This document shows positions 28,832 through 36,463 of a DNA stretch of 64,000 nt, piece after piece. The notes under the pieces are model-generated. The model searched no databases. It had not been told where the DNA came from and worked only from the letters and a program-made list of their open reading frames with translations. Source of the stretch: Gallionella sp. GTDB lineage: Bacteria > Pseudomonadota > Gammaproteobacteria > Burkholderiales > Gallionellaceae. Position 1 is the stretch's first letter. The number at the start of each line of letters is the position of its first letter. The position numbers were made by a program, and so were the translations under genes. The stretch spans positions 124,001 to 188,000 of the forward strand of contig JAQTTY010000003.1 in NCBI GenBank assembly GCA_028710525.1. Reading direction: 5' to 3'.

Positions 28832-30546
28832 GGCTGACATCCCCAAAATCCCCAGTCGATATGCCATCCAGACTGCAGAAAGTGCTGTTCCACATCAGCA
28901 CCGATTTACCTGCCGTTGCATTGTGTTTATTGCTGTCACAGGTATACGTAGCTCAAGCGGCTCAAACAACCACCACAGACACAAGTAATGTGCAGCAGCT
29001 CTACGAGGCGCAAAACTATAAAGAAGCCGCCAAAATTGGACTGGAAAAATTATTGAGCGAACCCTGGAACCATGAGCTGCGGTTCTTGGTTGCAGACAGT
29101 CTGCAACGTCAGGGAAAATTCGAAGAAGCGGCAATACAGTTTGAGGCACTAGAGGGCACACCGTACGCCGAACGTGCCATGATCAGACTCAATGCCATAC
29201 GCACTAACACTCCACCTACTGAGCCGATAATATTGAGTAGCGTCGAAGCGAATACTCCCGCGCAGCCAACCGAACCCCAAGTGCCCGCCACAGTGATAGC
29301 ACCTTCCAATAACCGTGGTCTTGCTTACACGCTGTTACCTGCGGCTGAAACTCCCCCTGTCCACAACCCCGCCCTGCAGCACCTCTATGACCTCAACGCG
29401 GCCGGTGACTATCAGGCTTTAGGCAGCCGGGGAATGAGCAGTTTTGCGCACACTAGTCCTGATGACCAGACACGTCTGATGGTCGCGAACAGCCTGGCTT
29501 GGACTGGACGTCCCAAACAAGCTGAGGCCCAGTACAAATTGATAGGCCCAGGCCGCTACAAGAGCGATGCCGATATCGGTTTAGCCAATCTGTACCGTTG
29601 GCGTGGCCGCGATGACTTGTCCTTACCGCTCTATCAAAATGTGTTGCGCGAAAATCCGAAAAACGAAGCTGCGCTTGAGGGTTTGACACTGGCCAAACGC
29701 GAACTGCAACCGCGCACCATGATCAGTTTTAGTGGGTCTTCCGATTCAGGGGGGGAGACGCGCCATCCCGGACTAATCAACCATCGCTGGCGGGATACCA
29801 GCGGCACGAATCTATTTGAGCTTGAAGGTGGATTCATCGCGTCTCATCAAAATTTGGCACGCACTAACCAAGGTGATCTGACCGCTCGTTACCAGTCGAT
29901 GACATTACCCTTTCATCCCAAGTTCGAACTGGCACAACAAGTGCAGCCTGCCAAGCATCTGTTTGGAAAAGTTGGCGTGAGTTTCGCTGACAACGAAATT
30001 GCGCTAGAGGCCGGTCGTGACAACTGGGGTAAAACTGCGGCAACCACACCAGCACTGATATACGGACTGGGGGCTAATCATCTAGGTGCCAGCGCGAACC
30101 ATGTCTTCGATTTTGGGCAAATACTGGCTGCGGCCGACTTCTATTCCATCTCAGACGGTAACTCTATCCGTACCACTAAGCTTGATTACAAACCTGCATG
30201 GACACCTTTAGGTGCCCATATCAAACCATACCTAGGTATGGAGACGCGCGACGCCAAGAGCAACACTCTGTTGTACTGGTCTCCTGCCATAGGCTTTGGT
30301 ACCGCCTATGCAGGGCTTCAAGCCGAATGGGGGAAAGAGTCATGGAGTCTGTTTGGCAGTGGGCAATTGGGTACACATCTGTATGGCGAAGCCGGCACCA
30401 GCTGGAGCATCTCTGGCGGCGGAAAGTACTGGCTGACGCGTGACATCGCAATCAATCTTAATCTGTGGAAGATGCAGAGCTGGCGTAACAACTCCACCTA
30501 CAGGGCAAAATCTTTCAATCTGGGCCTGGAAAAACTTTGGGACTGA
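28828..30546 (+). CDS. TPR and beta-barrel outer-membrane export protein (PgaA/BcsC-like role)
   Basis: 572 residues. A hydrophobic signal stretch near 27-45 ends AQAA|QTT. TPR-type helices follow (~50-115 and ~185-290, e.g. YEAQNYKEAAKIG and ANLYRWRGRDDLSLPLYQ). From ~295 to the end (WD) alternating strands of an outer-membrane barrel are seen, with a C-terminal Trp-Asp. PgaA and BcsC combine TPRs and a barrel in the same order, but PgaA is ~800 residues, so this is a short version. The ATG overlaps the bcsE stop (ATGA). An internal ATG at 28861 is a possible alternative start. Likely guides the product of the next gene's synthase through the outer membrane. Confidence 0.78.
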   Translation: MRLTSPKSPVDMPSRLQKVLFHISTDLPAVALCLLLSQVYVAQAAQTTTTDTSNVQQLYEAQNYKEAAKIGLEKLLSEPWNHELRFLVADSLQRQGKFEEAAIQFEALEGTPYAERAMIRLNAIRTNTPPTEPIILSSVEANTPAQPTEPQVPATVIAPSNNRGLAYTLLPAAETPPVHNPALQHLYDLNAAGDYQALGSRGMSSFAHTSPDDQTRLMVANSLAWTGRPKQAEAQYKLIGPGRYKSDADIGLANLYRWRGRDDLSLPLYQNVLRENPKNEAALEGLTLAKRELQPRTMISFSGSSDSGGETRHPGLINHRWRDTSGTNLFELEGGFIASHQNLARTNQGDLTARYQSMTLPFHPKFELAQQVQPAKHLFGKVGVSFADNEIALEAGRDNWGKTAATTPALIYGLGANHLGASANHVFDFGQILAAADFYSISDGNSIRTTKLDYKPAWTPLGAHIKPYLGMETRDAKSNTLLYWSPAIGFGTAYAGLQAEWGKESWSLFGSGQLGTHLYGEAGTSWSISGGGKYWLTRDIAINLNLWKMQSWRNNSTYRAKSFNLGLEKLWD

Positions 30547-31895
30547 ACGAATTCAAGCGCTATCTCACTGCCGCACTGGTGCTGGGCGGCATACTTGTAT
30601 TGGGTGCTTATGGCTTCTATAAGGTGCGTCAGTATGACTTGGCCTCTTTCAGCATCATCCTTGAAAGCACCATCCTCACAGCGATCTCCATCTATCTGCT
30701 GATTTTCCTTACGCTGCTGATCATCCGTTATGCAGTATTGATCATGTATTCCTTTATGGAGCATCTGGAATATCTGGTCAAACGCAACGAAGAATCTCAT
30801 GCCGATCCGATCTCGGATGCAGCGCTGCCTATGATTACCTTGGTGGTGCCCGCGTACAACGAAGGTATGGTGATTCAAGCTGCAGTACGCTCTTTGCTGC
30901 TATTGGACTATCCCAATTATGAAGTGTTGGTGATAGATGATGGCTCATCGGACGACACCTACGAGAAGTCACTGGCTGTGGCGCGCGAAGATCACGATGT
31001 GCCCATACGCGTCATTACCAAACCCAACGGCGGGAAAGCCGATGCGCTCAATACCGGTATGACCCATGCGCGCGGAGAGTTCATCCTGAATATGGATGGG
31101 GATACTAAGTTGTCGCGCAACACCCTGCGAGCCTGCATACGCCATTTCGATAATCCCAGCATTGGCGCAGTGGCGGGAAACGTCAAAGTACTGAACCGCG
31201 ACAATATCTGGACCAAGCTGCAAGCACTGGAATATGTCGAGGGCTTGGCAATGGCACGCAAGGCACAAAGCTTCATGCGCGCGGTGAACATCATCCCTGG
31301 TCCTTTGGGCATGTTCCGCAAGACCGTACTACAACAAGCAGGCGGCTATGACCACGATACTTTCGCTGAGGATTGCGACCTGACGCTCAAATTGCTGATG
31401 CGCGGTTGGCATATCGCCTATGAACCCACCGCGATCGCTTGGGTGGAGACCCCCAGTCGTTTGTTGGACCTACTCAAACAGCGCTATCGCTGGACGCGCG
31501 GCATCTTGCAGGCAACACGCAAGCATCGCTCTGCCATGTGGAACCCGCGTAAGGCCGGTATCAACTTCTTCATCTTGTGGTACATGTTGTTCGAGGGCAT
31601 CTTGTGGCCGTTCTCAACTGTATTGGGCAATCTATTTTTCGTCTATATTGGTTTGAAATACGGCGTGGTGATCTTCCTATTTTATTGGTGGTTGCAACTC
31701 ACCATTTTGGATATCGTCGCGGCTTCTTACTGCGTCATCGTAGAGGAGGAATCACCCTCGCTGATCATGTACTCGGTAGGGTTCAGACTGTTTTACATTA
31801 CAATAATCGACATCTCCAAAGTCTTTGCCACCATAGAAGAATGGCGAGGCACCACGATGACTTGGGGAAAATTACAGCGTGAAGGAAAACTCTAA
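30537..31895 (+). CDS. family 2 processive glycosyltransferase, PgaC-like
   Basis: 452 residues from a TTG (30537) that overlaps the previous gene by ten bases; no nearby ATG would keep the first TM helix. Two N-terminal TM helices (~9-30 and ~45-70), a GT-A domain (~98-330) and three or four C-terminal helices. Catalytic residues of processive GT2 enzymes are complete: DDGS (134-137), DGD (187-189), GPLG, the base in AEDCD (278-279) and QRYRW (315-319). There is no PilZ domain, unlike BcsA. Size and topology match PgaC/NodC-type synthases that polymerise N-acetylglucosamine. The sugar is inferred from the family and the deacetylase neighbour, not proven. Confidence 0.88.
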   Translation: MGLNEFKRYLTAALVLGGILVLGAYGFYKVRQYDLASFSIILESTILTAISIYLLIFLTLLIIRYAVLIMYSFMEHLEYLVKRNEESHADPISDAALPMITLVVPAYNEGMVIQAAVRSLLLLDYPNYEVLVIDDGSSDDTYEKSLAVAREDHDVPIRVITKPNGGKADALNTGMTHARGEFILNMDGDTKLSRNTLRACIRHFDNPSIGAVAGNVKVLNRDNIWTKLQALEYVEGLAMARKAQSFMRAVNIIPGPLGMFRKTVLQQAGGYDHDTFAEDCDLTLKLLMRGWHIAYEPTAIAWVETPSRLLDLLKQRYRWTRGILQATRKHRSAMWNPRKAGINFFILWYMLFEGILWPFSTVLGNLFFVYIGLKYGVVIFLFYWWLQLTILDIVAASYCVIVEEESPSLIMYSVGFRLFYITIIDISKVFATIEEWRGTTMTWGKLQREGKL

Positions 31896-32096
31896 ATGGA
31901 TCTGATCTCCATACTTGCAACCGTGATCCTGATCACCACCATAGGTACGCTGGTAGTCGGTGTCGCCGCCTACGCCGCATTTAAATTGCGCGACAAACGC
32001 CGCCCAAAGAAGAAGGACCCGACCGCCAACCAGAACCAGTTCGACAACCCGATCTTCCTGAAACGTTACGATCCTAAAGCAGACCAAGAGGCCTAA
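31896..32096 (+). CDS. small one-helix membrane protein, possible PgaD-like synthase partner
   Basis: 66 residues. One TM helix (~5-28) is followed by a strongly basic patch (KLRDKRRPKKK) and an acidic/polar tail. I do not recognise the family. The ATG follows directly on the TAA of the glycosyltransferase, GGA lies eight bases upstream, and its own stop overlaps the next start (TAATG). In pga operons the small membrane protein PgaD follows PgaC and the two together sense c-di-GMP. Position and topology suggest a similar partner role, although PgaD is larger with two helices. Confidence 0.75.
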   Translation: MDLISILATVILITTIGTLVVGVAAYAAFKLRDKRRPKKKDPTANQNQFDNPIFLKRYDPKADQEA

Positions 32097-33994
32097 TGGC
32101 AATCAGTCTCTACACCTCATTACGTATGCCAAATCGCGAATTCAACATCAATGAGAAACCCCCACTTTATGCAAGAGTGGGTTTATACCTGCCCCTGCTG
32201 ATCATCATCGGCCTATCCATCACCATCCTTTCATTCGTTGCATCTATGAAGGTATTAGGATGGCAAGTACCTAGTTTCTTTGGTGGCAACAGTGCCCTGT
32301 CTACCCTGTCCCGCCCTAGCGTGAAAAACAGCGATATCGCAATCTATTCTTCCCCCAACACGGACCGTTACTTCAGCGAGATTGGCGGCAACTACCAGCG
32401 CCTGACCAATCCTTGGCGTGGCTATTTCAAAGACCGAAAACTTGATGTAAGCGAACTAAACACGATCGAGTCCTTGCATGATTACGACGGTGGAATCCTC
32501 ATCCTGCCCTCAGCAGTTGCGCTCAGCGATGATGAAAGGTCAGCAATATTGAAGTTCCAAAGTCAGGGCGGCTCTGTCTTGGCGACTTGGGCGACCGGCA
32601 CACGCGACCAGAAGAGCGAATGGCTAGGCTGGGATTTCTTAGCCAAGCTGGGTGCAAAGTCTTGGGGAGAAATGCCAGCCGACTCGGAGGCACACTATCT
32701 GGTCTTGGATGGTGAATCTCCTTTGTCCTACACCCATGCCGCGGGCATGCGTATCTGGATGGGCAAGACTGCAGAACACCCATTATTACTGTCAGGCGAA
32801 AAGCTAGCTGGACGTGTGATGGATTGGGCGCGTATCCCCGTCATCGAACAGGCTGGCCAAGGCGCTATCGTCTACTCTAATGGAGCTTCCAACGGCGGTC
32901 GCTGTGCGGTGTATTCCTTTGCCGAATCCTCTTGGGAATCACAACCCCAACCTATCTACACTTTGGTCGATGACACCCTGAGTTGGCTAGCACATCGTCC
33001 TGCCATCGTCAGATCAGCCTGGCCTAATGGCAAGCGCGCCGCGGAAGTCGTCGAGATGGATACCGAGGATGGTTTCCCCAATGCCTTACGCTTCGCCTCT
33101 ATGATGTCTTCCGTGGGCTACAAAGGCAGCTTCTTTATTCTGACCTCGGTTGCAAAACTCTATCCCGATGTTTTGTATACCTTAGCCAAAGACTTCGATC
33201 TCGGCTATCACGGCGATATACATATCAGCTTCAAGGATCAGCCAGAGGCCCAGCAGGCTCAGCGTATCGACACCATGATTGCGGACATGCATGCCCTATT
33301 ACCCGAACAATCGCTACTGACTGGTTTCCGTGCCCCGACCGAGGGCTATGACAAAACTACCGCAAAGTTGCTACAGGCCAGAGGCATACGCTTTCACGTG
33401 GCCGACCCAAACAGCACAGAAGCACGTCTACCCTTCTTCGACAAAATTGAAGGTGTAGACAATGCTGACACCATTGTGATTCTGCCGCGTACTCAACGGG
33501 ACGATATCAATCTGGCTAATCAAGAACTGAGTGTAGAGCAAACCGCCCAAGCGCTGATAGAAGATCTGCGTTACACCATGGATATGGGTGCTTTAGGACT
33601 ACTCAGCGTGCATAGTCAGAACTACAGTGACGGTGCCAATCTGACTAAGGCAATGCCTACCTTTTTGACAGAACTGAAAAAGCATAAAGACAAACTGTGG
33701 CTCGCCTCCGGTTCCGAGGTTTCGCAATGGTGGCGCGAGCGCGATAGGCTCAAAGTGTCTTCCGAGATACTGGGCAAGCGTATGGAGTTCGACGTCACGA
33801 TACAAGGCGAAAAACCTTTCGATGGAGCAAGCCTGACACTGATGCTGCCGCAAAAAGGAATGACCGAAAATATCCAAGGCATCAAGACCGGTATGCCCGA
33901 TGTCAAAGTCGTGCGTATCGATGACTATAGGGTATCAGTACAGTTCGACAGGCTTGAGCCTGGCAACTACGCTTATCAAGTGACCTTCGAGTAA
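32096..33994 (+). CDS. membrane-anchored GATase-like/NodB polysaccharide deacetylase
   Basis: 632 residues. One TM (~29-50) anchors a periplasmic part with a domain (~75-300) carrying LILPSAVALSDDER and GGSVLATWATG, and a NodB domain (~308-470). NodB motifs look usable: MDTEDG (322-326) for TFDD, the zinc pair in YHGDIH (H372, H376) and FRAP (411-414). The last ~90 residues are beta-rich. It probably removes N-acetyl groups from the exported polymer, as PgaB does. A good ribosome site (AAGAGG) and TAATG overlap couple it to the small membrane protein. It is homologous over nearly its whole length to the lipoprotein at 24581-26707. Confidence 0.86.
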   Translation: MAISLYTSLRMPNREFNINEKPPLYARVGLYLPLLIIIGLSITILSFVASMKVLGWQVPSFFGGNSALSTLSRPSVKNSDIAIYSSPNTDRYFSEIGGNYQRLTNPWRGYFKDRKLDVSELNTIESLHDYDGGILILPSAVALSDDERSAILKFQSQGGSVLATWATGTRDQKSEWLGWDFLAKLGAKSWGEMPADSEAHYLVLDGESPLSYTHAAGMRIWMGKTAEHPLLLSGEKLAGRVMDWARIPVIEQAGQGAIVYSNGASNGGRCAVYSFAESSWESQPQPIYTLVDDTLSWLAHRPAIVRSAWPNGKRAAEVVEMDTEDGFPNALRFASMMSSVGYKGSFFILTSVAKLYPDVLYTLAKDFDLGYHGDIHISFKDQPEAQQAQRIDTMIADMHALLPEQSLLTGFRAPTEGYDKTTAKLLQARGIRFHVADPNSTEARLPFFDKIEGVDNADTIVILPRTQRDDINLANQELSVEQTAQALIEDLRYTMDMGALGLLSVHSQNYSDGANLTKAMPTFLTELKKHKDKLWLASGSEVSQWWRERDRLKVSSEILGKRMEFDVTIQGEKPFDGASLTLMLPQKGMTENIQGIKTGMPDVKVVRIDDYRVSVQFDRLEPGNYAYQVTFE

Positions 33995-34048
33995 TAGTTG
34001 CACTAGATACACGCATGCATAAATACATTGCATAGATGAGGAATATTA

Positions 34049-34114
34049 AGCGATGGTCTAGCGATGGTCTATTGTCGGCCAGCAAGAGACTGTCGCTATA
34101 GTTGCTTTAAAGCA
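34049..34114. repeat. 11-bp tandem repeat and 12-bp palindrome in a convergent gap
   Basis: AGCGATGGTCT is repeated head to tail at 34049-34059 and 34060-34070. TGCTTTAAAGCA, a perfect palindrome, lies at 34103-34114. The 128-base gap separates the ends of the convergent deacetylase and GH18 genes. I see no gene here and no clear T-tailed terminator. Confidence 0.5.
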
Positions 34115-34122
34115 TTTCACAA

Positions 34123-35193
34123 TTACCTAGCCTTAGCATGCTCTTTCAAATGGTTGCGTACCAACGCCCCCTGATCGTAACCCAGCGCGAAGAATGCCAA
34201 GCCTCTTAAGCCCTGTGCTGCTATGAATTCACTCTTTTTGCGTAAGGAATATCCATCCTCGAACCAGCCCACATACCAGACGTTGTTTTTTTGGTAGGTG
34301 TAGTAAGAGGAAGCACTGACAGCATCATAGACATAGCCATAGTGATCTAAACGATCTCGTATGCTGTTACCGTCTCCTTCATCTGTTGCGGCCGAGTAGT
34401 ACAGCACACGGCCCCCCCCTATGGTCTTGGATTTTGGCTGTGATGATTGCACTGGCCATTCATAACCGTACAAAGGAAAACTCATCACCACCTGCTCGCG
34501 CTGAGCGCCCGCATCCAAAACCTGCTGTAATGAGCTAGCCCAAGTCTCTCTTTCATCTCCCGCCAAAGGCGAGAGCGGGCCTGACTCATCCCCCCGTTGC
34601 CAATGTGAGTCATAGCCCTGCACTACTACATAATCAACTTGAGCCAGAGACTCTGAGTCATACAAAGCCGTGGCATCGCCCACGCTGTAAAACACCGTAA
34701 GTTTACGGGCTGGACTCATCTGATGCAGATGTGAGGAAAGTGTACTCAGAAACTGGCGATAAGCTGCTATCGTTTCTGGCTTGAGCGCATCGTATATCTC
34801 GAAGTCCAGCTGTATGCCCGCCACGCCCTCATCTGCCGCGATACGCTCTGTCTCAACTAGCAAACGCTTTACTGCGGCCGGCTTGTCGAAGACATTGCTC
34901 ACGATGTTGGCGTCGAAACAGCGCACAGTGACATCGATTGGTGTAAGGCTAGCGGCGCTGCGAAACTCACTCCAGTTTTCAGGCCAACCGTTACGCTCTG
35001 AGATATTACCCTGCTCGTCTATCGCCAACTCGAAGAACACCAAACGTTCGAAATCCTGCAGCGCAAGATCTCGCCAACCATCTGACATCCACGCTGCTAC
35101 ATAGCCCCAAGTTTTAAGTGGTTGTGCTTGCGCACTAAGCGTACCGCAGAGGAACAGTGCCGCGAGGAAAAGACGCAGCAAGCTACGCCTCAC
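34123..35193 (-). CDS. secreted GH18-family glycoside hydrolase-like protein
   Basis: 356 residues from a GTG (35193). Signal peptide ends SAQA|QPL (~24). The rest reads as one GH18 (chitinase-like) barrel: WGYVAAWMSDGW at the first strand, the active-site strand VAGIQLDFEIYD, VVQGYDSHW and MSFPLYGYEW. In the DxxDxDxE signature the last D and the catalytic E are kept, but the first two acids are A and Q, so activity is plausible but altered. GH18 enzymes cleave beta-1,4-GlcNAc polymers. That does not fit cellulose but would fit a product of the nearby PgaC-like synthase. Last gene of the bcs operon; overlaps the upstream ATPase gene by 11 bases. Confidence 0.8.
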   Translation of the reverse strand: MRRSLLRLFLAALFLCGTLSAQAQPLKTWGYVAAWMSDGWRDLALQDFERLVFFELAIDEQGNISERNGWPENWSEFRSAASLTPIDVTVRCFDANIVSNVFDKPAAVKRLLVETERIAADEGVAGIQLDFEIYDALKPETIAAYRQFLSTLSSHLHQMSPARKLTVFYSVGDATALYDSESLAQVDYVVVQGYDSHWQRGDESGPLSPLAGDERETWASSLQQVLDAGAQREQVVMSFPLYGYEWPVQSSQPKSKTIGGGRVLYYSAATDEGDGNSIRDRLDHYGYVYDAVSASSYYTYQKNNVWYVGWFEDGYSLRKKSEFIAAQGLRGLAFFALGYDQGALVRNHLKEHAKAR

Positions 35194-35932
35194 AATGTAT
35201 CAGTAGCCAATCGACGAGATCATTGATATCCAGACTAGCTTTGCCAGTTGGGTTGTATTGCAGCACAGGACGCTCATAGGCCAACGCTTCAGCCACTGAT
35301 GCATCTTTATGGATGGCGACTGGGACCATGATATGGGCATAGTTGTCGTATAGGGCTGCACGCACCTGCTGGCCCAAGACACTCTTCTCGGTCATCTGAT
35401 TGACCAACAGATTCAGACCGTTAAATTCACTACGGCCGCTGGTGTGCTCGGCTGTCAAAGACAATAGCTTGGGTATGGTGGTGAAAGATGCTGCATCCGC
35501 CAACACTACCGCAATAGCCTTCTGAGCTGCGTATAGCGCCTGTTTTAGAAAGACAGTCGCTCCAGGCGGCGTATCAATTAGCACGTAGTCTATTTGTTTT
35601 GGATCCAGCGCCATCAAGCCTTTGTGGATGAAGTTGGGATCGCTACGCAATACCGCTTCAAACTCGGCCAACTCGTCGTCGGCCACATTTCCGAAGGGGA
35701 TGAAGTTGACTCCAAATGGACTCTCGAATACAGACTCGGGAGAGATGCCCTCGCGCGCCAAGCCCGCGATCTCGTTGGGATCCAACCCCAAATGAATGGA
35801 TACGGCGTTCTGAGGGTCTAGGTCTATAACCAGCACGCGTTTGCGGTGCTGACCAAGTGCGATGGCCAAATTGGCCGTCACTGTGGTCTTACCGACGCCG
35901 CCTTTACCTGAGACTAGTGCTATTACCTGCAT
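35183..35932 (-). CDS. BcsQ/WssJ-like MinD-family ATPase (second copy)
   Basis: 249 residues. Deviant Walker A GKGGVGKTT near residues 9-17, Walker A' VIDLDPQN and a switch IDTPPGA mark the ParA/MinD superfamily. The pattern LDPQNAVSIHLGL and VLADAASFTTIP follow BcsQ (YhjQ). In cellulose systems this ATPase is placed with polar positioning or assembly of the synthase. A first copy lies at 46167-46931 in the same operon. The wss operon of Pseudomonas also has two MinD-like genes, wssA first and wssJ last, so this one matches the wssJ position. It follows the small TPR gene by 48 bases. Confidence 0.88.
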   Translation of the reverse strand: MQVIALVSGKGGVGKTTVTANLAIALGQHRKRVLVIDLDPQNAVSIHLGLDPNEIAGLAREGISPESVFESPFGVNFIPFGNVADDELAEFEAVLRSDPNFIHKGLMALDPKQIDYVLIDTPPGATVFLKQALYAAQKAIAVVLADAASFTTIPKLLSLTAEHTSGRSEFNGLNLLVNQMTEKSVLGQQVRAALYDNYAHIMVPVAIHKDASVAEALAYERPVLQYNPTGKASLDINDLVDWLLIHCEA

Positions 35933-35980
35933 ATACTTTTGAACCTTGGTTATTGTTTTGCGCTAAGTGATGTCAGCTGT

Positions 35981-36463
35981 TTAAGGATACACGCCCGGCA
36001 CATAGTGCAACTGTTTGATCATTCTCAGTTTGGGGCGAATCTCGATTGCAACTCTGGCCGCTGCGGCTGAACCCCATAACGGAGGCAGTTCGGCGAATTC
36101 ACGCGTCGGTTTGTGCCAGATAGGACTCACTTGTGCTGAATTACGCACGCCGTTGTCCTGACGCATCCAATCACGTAAGCGATTCATATTGTCACGTATA
36201 TCGGTGCGCTTAGGCGCAAGCTTTACAGCTCGCTGTAACAGATCCATAGCCGCCTGATAGTCACCCTGTGCCGCTTTGGCCACAGCCAAGTTGTTATGCG
36301 CAACCGGATCGAACGGGTTGAGGTCCACAGCTTGGCTATAACTACGCACCGCTGCGGCGTTATCACCTTCAGCTAGATAGGCGCGTCCATATTGCATGTT
36401 ATCGACTGCTTGTGCGTTACCCACAAGCAGCAAGGCAAGTATAGTCAGTACTAGGGACTTCAT
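35981..36463 (-). CDS. small periplasmic TPR protein of the cellulose operon
   Basis: 160 residues from the ATG at 36463. This ATG overlaps the bcsC stop (ATGA) and has AAGGGGG at good spacing; the ATG two codons earlier is too close to that site. Signal peptide MKSLVLTILALLLVGNAQA is cleaved before VDNM. Two or three TPRs follow (~22-100: AYLAEGDNAAAVRSYSQAV, AKAAQGDYQAAMDLLQRAV), then a non-repeat tail with PPLWGSAA. Function unknown; it may help BcsC or link it to peptidoglycan. Such TPR proteins are adaptors, so binding to a partner in the export channel is a fair inference. Confidence 0.72.
   Translation of the reverse strand: MKSLVLTILALLLVGNAQAVDNMQYGRAYLAEGDNAAAVRSYSQAVDLNPFDPVAHNNLAVAKAAQGDYQAAMDLLQRAVKLAPKRTDIRDNMNRLRDWMRQDNGVRNSAQVSPIWHKPTREFAELPPLWGSAAAARVAIEIRPKLRMIKQLHYVPGVYP

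Noticed and set aside
26915-33994. Reading the operon as a complete classical pgaABCD locus
   Set aside because: The porin is too short for PgaA, the small protein has one helix rather than two, the deacetylase has no PgaB C-terminal hydrolase domain, and BcsE is foreign to pga; only the logic is shared.
34014-34034. Six-codon ATG frame in the convergent gap
   Set aside because: No ribosome site and no partner; chance frame.
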